NCBI GenBank assembly: GCA_005798335.1
Contig: SYJV01000117.1
Span: 1-46,599, forward strand
Reading direction: 5' to 3'
DNA length: 46,599 bases
DNA from: Planctomycetaceae bacterium
Lineage (GTDB): Bacteria > Planctomycetota > Planctomycetia > Pirellulales > Pirellulaceae
Below the pieces are notes generated by a model. That model was not told where the DNA came from, ran no database searches, and saw nothing but the letters and a program-made list of their open reading frames with translations. Positions 24,337-33,489 of this stretch are shown here, piece by piece. Numbering within the stretch: the first letter of the stretch is position 1; each line of letters opens with the position of its first letter. The position numbers and the translations under genes are program-made.

Positions 24337-26850
24337 ATGATGTTGAAGACTTCGCATTTTACGGTGATTGCATTTAGCTGGCTGGTCTCATTGGCTAGCG
24401 TGTCGCTAGCGGACGCTGGCCTCGAGTCGGAAAAACTAGTTTCTCTAACCATCGTGCCCGCCGAAGCGACGGTATCCGGGAATGGTTTATCCCGACAGTT
24501 CGTTCTGATCGGAACGTATGCTGACGGTTTCAATCGTGACCTAACGTTGCGGGGCGACTGGACTCTTTCCGACCCAGACGCGGGCGACTTTCTGACCGGT
24601 GGCAGGTTGACCGCCCGCTCGACTGGGAATGTTACGCTCACGGCGCGGTTCGCGGGACGCACCGCTACCTCAGCCGTACGAGTGAAGGTGTCCGAAGAGA
24701 AGCGCCCGTTCAGTTTCCGACGCGACATCGGTGCCATCTTGACGAAGCGGGGATGCAATACGACGGACTGCCACGGCACAGTGAAAGGAAAAGGAGGGCT
24801 CAAACTCTCCGCGAATGCTCTCGACGCGAAAGAGGACTTCGGCTGGATCGTGGAAGGCGGTACGTTCCAGGTTCTGACTGCGGAGTCGAAGGGACCAAGG
24901 ATTCCTCGGGTCGACAAGAAGAACCCTGAGCAGAGTCTGATACTCACCAAGCCGACGGACGACGATCACGGCGGCGGCAAGCGATTCGACGTGGGCAGTG
25001 CGGATTACCTTGCGATTCTCCAGTGGATCCGACGCGGTGCCCCATACGGCGAGGAAACTGAAGGCTCTGCCGCAGTTGTGAAGGTCGACGTATTTCCGCC
25101 CGAGATTGTGTTGGAAATGTCCGGTCAGCATCAACTGCTAGTCACGGCTCATCTTTCCGACGGCAGTACTGAGGATCTTTCCGGCCAAGTGATGTATGTC
25201 CCTACGGATCCTCTAGTGATCGAAGTCAGCGATACGGGTGTGGTGAAGCCGCTCAAGCCAGGCGAGACTTCGATTCTGATTCGCGCCGCTGGTTTCGCGG
25301 TCAGCACTCGGGTAGGTGTTGTTCAGGAGGCGGTCGCGAATTACCCCGAGGTCAGGAGCCGGAATTTCATCGACCGCTTCGTCTTTGCCAAGCTGCGGAA
25401 GTTCAACGTCGTTCCATCCGAGCTTTCATCGGACGCTGAGTTCCTGCGGCGCATCTGTCTGGATCTGGCGGGGACCTTGCCACCCCCAGAGCGCGTTCGC
25501 GAGTTTCTGTCGAGCATAGATCCCGACAAACGAAACCAGTTGATCGAGTCGCTGCTGCAATCGCCGGAGTACGTTGACTATTGGGGCTTTCTGTTCAGCG
25601 ACCTGATGCGTGCCACATTCGTGACCTCTAACGATGCAGCGATGACGAAGGCTTACGAAGACTGGGTCGTCAACAGCATCGCGGCCAACAAGCCTTACGA
25701 CCAGATGGCCCGCGAGAAGATTGCGGCCACCGGGTTCTCGGCACCGGCCCGCAACCTGCAATATGTCGGCGAGCCGTTAGCGCCAGAACAGATTATGGCT
25801 GAACAAATCCGAATTTTTTGGGGAAAGCGTTTGGATTGCGCGCAGTGCCATAACCATCCGTTTGAGATCTGGACTCAGAATCAGTTTTGGGGGCTGACGG
25901 CTTACTACGGTGGCTTGGAAGAACTGCGTGGTAGCAAGGTTTTTTTTGATCGGCTGGACCGCGACTGGGGCAAGCCTGTGGCACATCCACGTACGCATGC
26001 GAAGGTCAGTCCCACGTTTATCGACGGTACGCCCCTGTCAGTAGATGAACGGTTAAGTCCTCGAGCGCGGCTGGCGGAGCAGATTATTGCCAGCCCCGAC
26101 TTTGCCGAAGCCGCGGTGAACCGTGTTTGGGGTTATCTATTCGGTCGCGCCATCGTCGCTCCCGTCGATGACTTCCGCGCGACCAATCCGCCCACCCACC
26201 CCGAACTGCTGGACGCCCTCGCCAAAGACTTCCGTGCCCGCGGCTACGACCTGAAGCAGCTCATCCGCACGATCGTGCAGTCGAGAACTTATCAGCTTTC
26301 CGGCGAACCCAATGATACGAACCGAGATGACAAGATCAATTACTCGCGCGCGTTGCCGCGGCCCATGGAAGCAGCGGTGCTACTGGATGCAATTTCGAGC
26401 GCAACGGGAGTCGAAGAGCATTTCAAGTATCACGCGATGGCTGGCGGGGCGGATCGCGTGCCGCCGCCGGGCACGCGGGCGATGCACATGAATCCCGACC
26501 TTTGCCCGTCGCAGTTCATGGATGTCTACGGCCGGTCGATGCGTAAACAGGCTCCGCTCGGTCCGCCAGAGCCAACTCTGGCGCAGGCGCTTCACATGTG
26601 GGCAGGGCAGACCTATACCGTGAAAATAGCGGAGAAGGGTGGACGGCTTGATAAGTTGCTCGCCAAGGGGTCGTCGGATGCCGAGATCATCGACGAATTC
26701 TATCTTGCCGCATTGACTAGACCGCCAACGAATGAGGAGCAGTCGCAACTGCTCGGTTTGCTCTCAGGGCACCCGGAGCGCCACCAACAGACTTTGCAGG
26801 GATTCGTCTGGGCGCTGCTGTGCTCGGGCGAGTTCGCTACCAACCACTAA
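24337..26850 (+). CDS. PSD1-type protein with Ig-like domain (DUF1549, DUF1553)
   Basis: 838 residues from ATG 24337. The order is: signal peptide (SLASVSLADA); a bacterial Ig-like (Big_2) domain LVSLTIVPAEATVSGNGLSR to about residue 120; a cytochrome-like site with C-x4-CH spacing, CNTTDCH (about 139-145); a second Ig-like stretch; DUF1549 with LRRICLDLAGTLPPPERVRE; a CxxCH site LDCAQCHNHPFEIWTQ (about 501-505); and DUF1553 with AAVNRVWGYLFGRAIVAPVD and PRPMEAAVLLDAI. This is the Ig-bearing subtype, unlike the copy at 11227-13998. It probably works with the PPC protein upstream and the DUF1501 protein starting 16 bases downstream. Haem binding is inferred from the motifs only. Confidence 0.92.
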   Translation: MMLKTSHFTVIAFSWLVSLASVSLADAGLESEKLVSLTIVPAEATVSGNGLSRQFVLIGTYADGFNRDLTLRGDWTLSDPDAGDFLTGGRLTARSTGNVTLTARFAGRTATSAVRVKVSEEKRPFSFRRDIGAILTKRGCNTTDCHGTVKGKGGLKLSANALDAKEDFGWIVEGGTFQVLTAESKGPRIPRVDKKNPEQSLILTKPTDDDHGGGKRFDVGSADYLAILQWIRRGAPYGEETEGSAAVVKVDVFPPEIVLEMSGQHQLLVTAHLSDGSTEDLSGQVMYVPTDPLVIEVSDTGVVKPLKPGETSILIRAAGFAVSTRVGVVQEAVANYPEVRSRNFIDRFVFAKLRKFNVVPSELSSDAEFLRRICLDLAGTLPPPERVREFLSSIDPDKRNQLIESLLQSPEYVDYWGFLFSDLMRATFVTSNDAAMTKAYEDWVVNSIAANKPYDQMAREKIAATGFSAPARNLQYVGEPLAPEQIMAEQIRIFWGKRLDCAQCHNHPFEIWTQNQFWGLTAYYGGLEELRGSKVFFDRLDRDWGKPVAHPRTHAKVSPTFIDGTPLSVDERLSPRARLAEQIIASPDFAEAAVNRVWGYLFGRAIVAPVDDFRATNPPTHPELLDALAKDFRARGYDLKQLIRTIVQSRTYQLSGEPNDTNRDDKINYSRALPRPMEAAVLLDAISSATGVEEHFKYHAMAGGADRVPPPGTRAMHMNPDLCPSQFMDVYGRSMRKQAPLGPPEPTLAQALHMWAGQTYTVKIAEKGGRLDKLLAKGSSDAEIIDEFYLAALTRPPTNEEQSQLLGLLSGHPERHQQTLQGFVWALLCSGEFATNH

Positions 26851-26866
26851 CCAGAACCAAGCAACG

Positions 26867-28213
26867 ATGGCCATGAAGAATTTCCAGAACCCGGACTGCG
26901 ATTGTCCAGTAGGGAGTAGGCGCTCTTTTCTGCGCGCCGGTTCGCTGAGCTTTCTAGGTCTGACACTGGCCGACTACCTGCGTTTCTCAGCCACGCCGGC
27001 GCTGGCGACCGAGACACACCGCAAGGCGGGCGCGGTCATTCTGCTTTGGTTGGAAGGCGGGGTCAGCCACTTGGATACTTGGGATGTGAAGGCCAACTCC
27101 GGCTTCCGTACCATTCCAACGAATGCAGCAGGCGTACGCATTTCCGAAATCTTGCCGCGCATGTCCCAGCACATGGACAAGCTGTCGATCATCCGCTCCA
27201 TGAAAACCTTTGAAAGGAACCATCCGCAGGGAACGATTGAAACGCAGACCGGCCATCGACCGAACCCGGCGATGAAGTTTCCCAGCCTGGGATCGATTGT
27301 CTCCAAGGAGTTGAGTGGCCAGAACAACTTGCCGCCCTACGTGGTCGTGCCCACGCCGTCCGAGAACGACTTTTTCAACTATGAAGAGGCTTACAAGGCA
27401 GCGTTTCTCGGGCCGCAGTATGACAGTATGATTTTGCCCGATCCGAGTCAACCAGAATTCACCGTACCAGATTTGAGCCTACCCAAGTCGATCACGAAAG
27501 AGGCAATTGAAGACCGTCGAACGATGCTCTCCATCGTCGACAAGTTTTACCGTTCCCGGGAGCACGATGCACGCTTCGTCAAGATGGACGAGTTCCGCGA
27601 GACAGCGTTGCGGATGATACTCTCTCCCGACGTCAAGAAGGCGTTTGATCTGTCACAAGAATCCGAACAGACGAGAGACCGCTACGGACGAGATCGAGTT
27701 GGACAAAGCGTGCTTCTAGCGCGCCGGCTGGTAGAAGCCGGTTGCCGCTTCGTGACTGCCGCCGGCTACCGACACGGGGAATGGGATACGCACGGCGAAA
27801 ACGAGAAGCGGTTGAAAGAAAAATTGGTGCCACGGCTGGATCAGAGCCTATCGGCTTTGCTCGAGGACCTCCAGCAGCGCGGTTTACTGGAGTCGACCGT
27901 CATAATCGCCACTGGGGAATTTGGCCGTACGCCGGATATCAATCCCGGCCGCGGCCGGGATCACTGGCCAGATTGTTGGTCGCTGGTTTTGGGCGGAGGT
28001 GGCCTTCAAGGCGGACGGATTATCGGGGCCAGCGATGAACGCGGCGCCTACGTGGCCGAACGGCCGGTTTCCATCGGCGACGTCTACGCCACGATCTACA
28101 AGGCTTTAGGCATCGACTGGGCCAAGACCTACACCACACCGGTCGGGCGGCCGGTTTACATCGCCAACGGCTTCGATGATCAGGTAGGCTCGCCTATTGC
28201 GGAGCTGATTTGA
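26867..28213 (+). CDS. DUF1501 domain-containing protein
   Basis: 448 residues. ATG 26867 fits best; the open frame before it overlaps the PSD1 gene. The Tat signal is SRRSFLRAGSLSFLGLTLAD. Family segments follow: KAGAVILLWLEGGVSHLDTW, RISEILPRMSQHMDKLSIIR, HPQGTIETQTGHRPNPAMKF, GEWDTHGENEKRLKEKLVPR, IIATGEFGRTPDINPGRGRD and HWPDCWSLVLGGGGLQGG. It is likely an exported, metal-dependent sulfatase/phosphatase-fold protein of unknown substrate, coupled to the PSD1 gene by a 16-base gap. The C-terminal GRPVYIANG differs from the KEIL ending of the other copy, so this belongs to a different subgroup. A sialidase-like gene follows. Confidence 0.93.
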   Translation: MAMKNFQNPDCDCPVGSRRSFLRAGSLSFLGLTLADYLRFSATPALATETHRKAGAVILLWLEGGVSHLDTWDVKANSGFRTIPTNAAGVRISEILPRMSQHMDKLSIIRSMKTFERNHPQGTIETQTGHRPNPAMKFPSLGSIVSKELSGQNNLPPYVVVPTPSENDFFNYEEAYKAAFLGPQYDSMILPDPSQPEFTVPDLSLPKSITKEAIEDRRTMLSIVDKFYRSREHDARFVKMDEFRETALRMILSPDVKKAFDLSQESEQTRDRYGRDRVGQSVLLARRLVEAGCRFVTAAGYRHGEWDTHGENEKRLKEKLVPRLDQSLSALLEDLQQRGLLESTVIIATGEFGRTPDINPGRGRDHWPDCWSLVLGGGGLQGGRIIGASDERGAYVAERPVSIGDVYATIYKALGIDWAKTYTTPVGRPVYIANGFDDQVGSPIAELI

Positions 28214-28274
28214 TCACAATGCCGAATTTAAAGCATTAGCAAAAAGGAGATGAGAAATCCGAAGCACTAACAAA

Positions 28275-29522
28275 TTGGTCAGCGGAGCGCTCGCGGTATT
28301 GGTTATGATGACCATTGCGACAAGCTGTAGGCTGTCGGCGTTTGCTGACGAACCCAACAACTTTGTGCGTATACGAGTGATCGACGATAAGTCGACAGGC
28401 GATTTCAAGGCGTACCGCAAGATGATCAGCGGGCCAGGGCATAACGAGCACCCACCCTATCCCGGCTGCACCGGCTTCATCGGTTGGGAATCGGTCACTC
28501 GACTGAAGAGCGGCGAAATGCTGTGCAGTTTCAGTGCTGGATACTGGCACGTCTCGTTTCCAACGCCTTGGGACATTAAGCCCGATTTGCTTGCAAGTTG
28601 GCAGAAGGTTGGATTTCCCAAGTCCATCGACGCGCCCACTGGAGGACGCACTTTACTGTGCCGTTCCCGCGATGACGGAAGGACCTGGTCACAGCCGGTG
28701 ACGTTGATCGATACACCCGGGGATGATCGACATCCCGTGATCGTCGAGAATCAGGACGGATCGCTTCTTTGCGCCTTTTTTGCAATCGACAATTGGTACG
28801 GTTACGACGCGCCTCCGCCAGGCCGAAACAAAAACAGTCGCGTGGCTACTGCCCGCTCGACAGACAACGGCAAGACCTGGTCAGAGCCAGTCTTTATGCC
28901 TTCGCCATTTGAGTATTACGACCGCATGTGTGGCAAACCGGTCGTGTTGCCAAATGGTCACCTGTTGTTACCGACATATGGGATGCCGAAATTTGGCGGT
29001 GCTGAAGAATTGGGAGTGTATCGCAGCGAAGATTTCGGAATGAGTTGGCGATTTGTCTCGAAATTGAAGGCCAAGCAGAAAGCACTCGATGAACCGGCAA
29101 TGACCCTCGCTCGCGACGGTACTCTGGTAGTGATCGCTCGACCTGAAGGAGAGATTGCTTTCTCGAAGGACGAGGGAAAATCTTGGTCAGCGCCCGAGTT
29201 GACGGGCATCGCTATGGACGCCCCGTGTTTGATCACATTAAATGATGGCACAGTTGTCTGTATTTTCGGATGGGGAGCGACTGCTGGCATTCAGATGATG
29301 TGGAGCGACGATCACGGACGAACATGGATTACACCCGCCAAAGACCGCGGATTCAAGATAGACGATTCCACGTACACGTACGCGATCGGCTGCGAAATGC
29401 CTGACCATTCCATTTACCTGGTCTACTATGATCCGCGCGGTGACCAAACGCGGACTGCCATTCTGAGCCTGCGCGTCCGCATTCGGCCGGACCGACAAGG
29501 CATCGAAATCTTGCCTCCTTAA
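28275..29522 (+). CDS. Sialidase-like (BNR/Asp-box) exported protein
   Basis: 415 residues from a TTG; an ATG at 28305 is an alternative. Five Asp boxes (SxDxGxTW) are visible: SRDDGRTW (about 131), STDNGKTW (195), SEDFGMSW (251), SKDEGKSW (297) and SDDHGRTW (343). They mark a six-bladed sialidase-type propeller. The N-terminus is a signal peptide (ALAVLVMMTIATSCRLSAFA). True sialidase activity is not certain, since many planctomycete BNR proteins have other substrates. The start is odd: AAGGAG abuts an ATG at 28250 whose frame stops at once (MRNPKH, stop), and dropping one base would join it to the main frame with a better signal peptide. It probably belongs with the PSD1/DUF1501 set. Confidence 0.85.
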   Translation: MVSGALAVLVMMTIATSCRLSAFADEPNNFVRIRVIDDKSTGDFKAYRKMISGPGHNEHPPYPGCTGFIGWESVTRLKSGEMLCSFSAGYWHVSFPTPWDIKPDLLASWQKVGFPKSIDAPTGGRTLLCRSRDDGRTWSQPVTLIDTPGDDRHPVIVENQDGSLLCAFFAIDNWYGYDAPPPGRNKNSRVATARSTDNGKTWSEPVFMPSPFEYYDRMCGKPVVLPNGHLLLPTYGMPKFGGAEELGVYRSEDFGMSWRFVSKLKAKQKALDEPAMTLARDGTLVVIARPEGEIAFSKDEGKSWSAPELTGIAMDAPCLITLNDGTVVCIFGWGATAGIQMMWSDDHGRTWITPAKDRGFKIDDSTYTYAIGCEMPDHSIYLVYYDPRGDQTRTAILSLRVRIRPDRQGIEILPP

Positions 29523-29524
29523 TG

Positions 29525-29646
29525 CAATACCGTTCAACGAACGTGGGATAAGCTTCCAGCTTGTCAATTTCTTGTGCAAGCAATGGCGAAACTCCGCTAC
29601 AGGTTGACAAGCTGTAAGCTTATCCCACGTTCGTTGAACGGTATTG
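29525..29646. mobile_element. 122-bp MITE, copy B (inverted relative to copy A)
   Basis: Same length and ends as 20220-20341 (CAATACCGTTCAACGAACGT ... CGTTGAACGGTATTG), with the middle in reverse orientation. Flanks are TCCTTAATG and TCCTTAAATG, a target duplication of about 9-10 bases with one indel. It inserted right at the stop codon of the sialidase-like gene. The remainder of the gap to 29934 shows no convincing gene. Confidence 0.9.
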
Positions 29647-29934
29647 TCCTTAAATGACCCCAGGGTAGCAATTGATTTGATGGATTGTATTGAAGCGTTT
29701 GGGCACTCTTGCGCGTCATGCGATAGTTATCCGTGCGCCGATCCTCCGCGAACGCGAAAAACTGTTGGACCGACTCGGCAAGATGATCTTTCGGAATTGA
29801 ATTTTGATAAAACTTTTGTGATCGCCGGTTGAATATGGTTGCAAATGGGTAAGCGAGACCGTACGTTAACGTTAGTTGAATGAAACTATTCGTTTCAACG
29901 AAGATTCTTCCACTGGCCACATACTGCTGGAGCC

Positions 29935-30714
29935 ATGTTCATGGCTGATCTATCGAGTGTGGGAGTTGCAAATCCGAGTACATCGAGCGCAAACCCGGTG
30001 TTGAGTCTCATTCTGGCCCTAGGGGCAGGCTTACTCACATGGGGATTTATCCATCTCCAAGATCCCCAAGGGGATGGTATAGGCCTTTTTGAGGTCGATG
30101 AGAAGTATCATATCCGTGGATTGGGCGAATCGGATGAGAGATGGTCGGCATATCTGGAGCAACAGTCGCGCGTGGACTTGCAGAATGCGGCGCTGGTCAT
30201 CGGGATTTTAGGTTCCGCCCTTGGAGCGGCCTTGGCGATTGGCGGACCAGCAGGTCTTCCCATTTCAAAGCGCTTACCGATCGGCATACTGTTCGGTGCA
30301 GTCGTCGGCGTTGTGGCAGGGCTGGCGGGCAGCATGTTACAACAGTCATTCGAGAAATCGAGCCAAATCTCAGTTGAACTTTCCGCATTTGTCAATGCAC
30401 TTTTGTTCGGCATTTTGGGATTCGGCTTGGGCGCGATGGTTGGCGGCTTATGCGGGTCTGCAAAAGCAATTGTTGAACGGAGTGTCATTGGCTTGGTTGT
30501 AGGAGCACTGGCTGGTTGCGCATATCCCATTATAGCGTACGTTTTCATAGCCAACGTCAACATCGAGGCCTTCATTCCAAGAGTAACAGCCGCCCGCGTA
30601 CTGTGGTTGGGTGTGGGCACCAGCGTGATTGGCTTGCTGATTCCCTGGGGAGTTGGGAAGCGGATTGTGGAAGTGTCCAAACTAGTTGACAGAAGTGCTC
30701 CAATGCACACTTAA
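29935..30714 (+). CDS. Multi-pass membrane protein of unknown function
   Basis: 259 residues with about six hydrophobic segments: LSLILALGAGLLTWGFI, LVIGILGSALGAALAIGG, IGILFGAVVGVVAGLAG, LLFGILGFGLGAMVGGL, SVIGLVVGALAGCAYPIIAY and LWLGVGTSVIGLLIPWG. Gly- and Ala-rich helices like these are common in small planctomycete inner-membrane proteins. A soluble stretch between the first two helices (DEKYHIRGLGESDERWSAYL) has no recognised motif. GGAG lies just before ATG 29935. It precedes a lipoprotein and a DUF1559 gene, though functional linkage is uncertain. Confidence 0.7.
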   Translation: MFMADLSSVGVANPSTSSANPVLSLILALGAGLLTWGFIHLQDPQGDGIGLFEVDEKYHIRGLGESDERWSAYLEQQSRVDLQNAALVIGILGSALGAALAIGGPAGLPISKRLPIGILFGAVVGVVAGLAGSMLQQSFEKSSQISVELSAFVNALLFGILGFGLGAMVGGLCGSAKAIVERSVIGLVVGALAGCAYPIIAYVFIANVNIEAFIPRVTAARVLWLGVGTSVIGLLIPWGVGKRIVEVSKLVDRSAPMHT

Positions 30715-30725
30715 CTGAGGTCATA

Positions 30726-30747
30726 TTCCGAGTATTGATACTCGGAA
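30726..30747. terminator. Perfect 22-bp hairpin, possible terminator
   Basis: TTCCGAGTAT and ATACTCGGAA pair around TG only 11 bases after the membrane-protein stop. No T-run follows, so it could be a Rho-assisted terminator or a processing site. Confidence 0.4.
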
Positions 30748-30789
30748 CTACTACTGCTGATGTTGGTAACCTTTTTCAGGAGTTATTGA

Positions 30790-31233
30790 ATGCCCCTTCT
30801 TGTAGGAAGATGTAGTTTATTTGCCGTAGTTGGACTGTGTTGCCTCATCGGATGTGGTCCCAGCGATCCGCTAGGGCGCAAGCCGATCTCGGGAGTCGTT
30901 TCCATGAATGGAACGCCAGTTGTGGCAGGCACCATTAGCTTCGAACCTCAGGGAGGCGGTGCTTCGACTTCAAGCGGTGCCAATATTTCTAACGGAAAAT
31001 TTGCAATCGAGAAGGAGTTCGGTTTGCCGCCTGGAAAGTACCTTGTCAGAGTTAGCATTCCCAAACCAGGCACCGGCGGTGTTTTTAAGGAAGGCACATT
31101 GCCAGGCGATATGCTCGCGCCACCAGAAGAAATGGCCCCGGCGGATTGGAATGCGAATAGCAAACAAACGATTGAAGTTAATGCATCAGGACCGTTTGAG
31201 TTTACTTTCGATGTAAAAACAAAGACGAATTGA
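30790..31233 (+). CDS. Lipoprotein with carboxypeptidase-regulatory-like fold
   Basis: 147 residues. The signal peptide ends in the lipobox LIGC, so the protein is likely lipid-anchored. The mature part (PISGVVSMNGTPVVAGTISF, EPQGGG, NGKFAIEKEFGLPPGKYLVR, VSIPKPG) matches the beta-sandwich of small planctomycete lipoproteins that are encoded next to DUF1559 pseudopilins. That is the case here: the DUF1559 gene starts 125 bases downstream. Function is unknown. CAGGAG lies eight bases before the ATG. Confidence 0.8.
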   Translation: MPLLVGRCSLFAVVGLCCLIGCGPSDPLGRKPISGVVSMNGTPVVAGTISFEPQGGGASTSSGANISNGKFAIEKEFGLPPGKYLVRVSIPKPGTGGVFKEGTLPGDMLAPPEEMAPADWNANSKQTIEVNASGPFEFTFDVKTKTN

Positions 31234-31358
31234 CTAAACTATGAACTGGTGACTTAGCCGACGCTAAGACAATTTAATTGAGTTTTGTTACTTTACCATG
31301 CGGTGAAGTTCTTGTAACGGTTGATGTTTCTGTTTGTTTCTCTTTAAGGAGACCTTGT

Positions 31359-32327
31359 ATGTCAGTTTTGAGTCGTAGACGGGGCTTTACGCTCGTCGAA
31401 TTGTTAGTGGTGATCGCGATTATTGGTGTGTTGGTGGGATTGTTGCTGCCTGCGGTGCAATCAGCACGTGAAGCAGCACGGCGCATGCACTGTTCGAACA
31501 ACCTCAAGCAACAGGGGCTTGCCGCGCACAATTACATGGATACCCACAAGGCGTTACCGACTGGGGAATACCTGTGCTGTTGGGGTACATGGCAGCTTCA
31601 ATTGCTTCCGTTTATGGAACAAGGTAACATGTTCCAACTATATCGATTCAATGGAATGATGGTTGATTTTGGTGCTGGTACACGATACGGCAGCACCATA
31701 AACCTGCCTGTAACAAGAACGCAGATTCCCTCGTTCACTTGCCCCAGCGATAGTATCACCTCTGCGCCTAACAACTATAACGGCATAACTTTCCATAACT
31801 ACGTTGCCAATCACGGCAATACGACCCTGAACCGGAAAACCCCGCACGGGACAACCAGCACAGGTGCTCCTAATATTTATGGTAATGCACCTTTCAGATT
31901 TGTTGGTCCAGCTGATAAGCCACAGAACATCAAATTGGGCGAAGTGTCGGACGGTACTTCTAATACATTAATGTTTTCAGAAACCGTACAGGGTCATGCA
32001 GGTGACTTGCGGGGATTTTCTTGGTGGAATGGTGGCGCTCACTTTTCCACATTCCTTGCGCCAAATACTAATGCGCCCGATGTTGTGGAAAACATCGCTT
32101 ATTGCAAGGGTATACCTGGAGTTGCTGGGTACAACCCGAGGAACCCACCCTGCGCGGCACCGACTGCGGCCTTTCCTTCCACAATTGCAGCTCGCAGCCG
32201 CCATGTTGGAGGTGTTCAAGCTGGCATGTGTGATGGTTCAGTCCAATTTGTGAGCAATTCGATTAATCTCGACATTTGGCGAGCATTAAGCACCGCAAGT
32301 GGAGGCGAGACTGCTAGTCTGGAGTAA
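31359..32327 (+). CDS. DUF1559 domain protein (prepilin-like)
   Basis: 322 residues from ATG 31359, with AAGGAG seven bases upstream; a longer frame from 31278 lacks such a site. The N-terminus [20 protein letters not shown] is a type IV prepilin cleavage site and helix (cut between Gly and Phe, Glu at +5). The conserved DUF1559 region follows with [31 protein letters not shown]-like [15 protein letters not shown], and the C-terminal [20 protein letters not shown]. Planctomycete genomes carry many such pseudopilins, believed to form surface fibres through a type II secretion-like system. The upstream lipoprotein is its usual neighbour. Confidence 0.93.
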   Translation: MSVLSRRRGFTLVELLVVIAIIGVLVGLLLPAVQSAREAARRMHCSNNLKQQGLAAHNYMDTHKALPTGEYLCCWGTWQLQLLPFMEQGNMFQLYRFNGMMVDFGAGTRYGSTINLPVTRTQIPSFTCPSDSITSAPNNYNGITFHNYVANHGNTTLNRKTPHGTTSTGAPNIYGNAPFRFVGPADKPQNIKLGEVSDGTSNTLMFSETVQGHAGDLRGFSWWNGGAHFSTFLAPNTNAPDVVENIAYCKGIPGVAGYNPRNPPCAAPTAAFPSTIAARSRHVGGVQAGMCDGSVQFVSNSINLDIWRALSTASGGETASLE

Positions 32328-33085
32328 CGTCGGGCGTTGATCACAATTTCGGCACGTGAGCAATGCATGCAGTAAACCTTGGGCGCTAGCCGTGGACGGG
32401 TCGTCATAGCGGTTGATTTCAACGGAAACCGTCATGGCGGCCCGCTCACGGCGATCAGTGGCACTCAATTCGATGTTCCAAGATTGCGCTGGTTCTTTTT
32501 GGCAGTGGAAAGAAAACCAAAACTGCAGGCCTGCATTCCGAGGTCCTTCACCCAGCGAAGTCGGTGACGTTCAGTTGTTCGGTGTAATGTTCCCAATTAT
32601 GGAAACCAAATTGGGCAATCGCTAATCTCCGCTACCCCACTTCTTCCATCGGCAAGTAACGCGCTGCTAATCACGATCAGTTCTCCTTTAATTTCGGACA
32701 AGCTGCTGGTCAAAATTCCCGCAGGCTCGATTCGAGATTTGGCAGGAAACGCGATTTTCGCACACAGCTTTCGAATCAATGTATTGCTGGGTGACTCGAT
32801 CGTGCATGATAAATGTATCCGGCTTCGTCAACACGTTTCTGTCGATGCATACATGCGATCCAAGTGCAAAACCCATAGCATACGGGTTCAACACCCTACA
32901 AACAACCCCCGTCCCCTTTTCTCTGCCGACTTCGTTCGCCAAAGCGCGTTCCACGCTTCGACATCGCGACATGAACCAAGGACCAAGGGAGCTAGAGGCT
33001 AATGGCACTGCGCCTTCTCGCGATAGGCCAAGTTTCATGAGGTTGCGGGCTCGCGCCCCTGTCTTGCGCCATTGCTTCCAATAAC
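32328..33085. other. Gene-free stretch
   Basis: About 760 bases after the DUF1559 gene hold only short open frames with no recognisable motif on either strand. No repeat or RNA structure stands out. Together with the broken genes downstream it looks like decayed DNA. Confidence 0.5.
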
Positions 33086-33289
33086 ATGCTGTCGATTCCT
33101 GTCAGAAACTGGGCCATTTTTCCGGTTTGGCTGGTGGGTTTGAGAGTCAAAAACGAGAGGCGTGAATGGTCGCCCATCCAACGCCAATCGCCTTCTTTGG
33201 AACCCGTAAGATTGAATCGTAAACGATTTCCAAGCAATTACTTACGCTCGGAGGTGGCGGCTTCGATATCCGGTTGCCGCGCGGCAAGC

Positions 33290-33475
33290 GAAGTTGACTG
33301 GACCAAGTTCCAAACTGCGTATGGTCGCGCTGATGATGTACCCGCCGAACTGGTGCGTCTAGTTTCGACCGATCGTTCAATCGCGATGGATGCGACTCAT
33401 AAATTGTGGTATGGTCTTCGCCATCAGCACGCATATATCTCGGACGCTGCTCTGTTGGATCAGAAGCTTAAGGCG
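33290..33475 (+). pseudogene. N-terminal fragment of a HEAT-repeat-type protein
   Basis: The frame encodes VDWTKFQTAYGRADDVPAEL, VRLVSTDRSIAMDATHKLWY and GLRHQHAYISDAAL, which resembles the N-terminus of HEAT-repeat proteins that start with xDWxxxxTAYGxAxxVPxxLxxL and LWxxLxHQxxxxxAALPALP. The similarity ends at DAAL and the frame stops 12 codons later. It abuts the 5'-truncated cadherin-like gene, so both look cut at the same point (about 33465-33480). The open frame extends upstream to 33086 without similarity. Confidence 0.55.
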
Positions 33476-33489
33476 TTCCCGACCCGAGC

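Noticed and set aside
29597-29920. 107-codon minus-strand frame over MITE B and its flank
   Set aside because: About 50 bases of it are MITE sequence, no motif was recognised, and no start signal is visible.
32688-33038. 116-codon minus-strand frame in the gene-free stretch
   Set aside because: No recognisable motif, signal peptide or ribosome site; likely chance.
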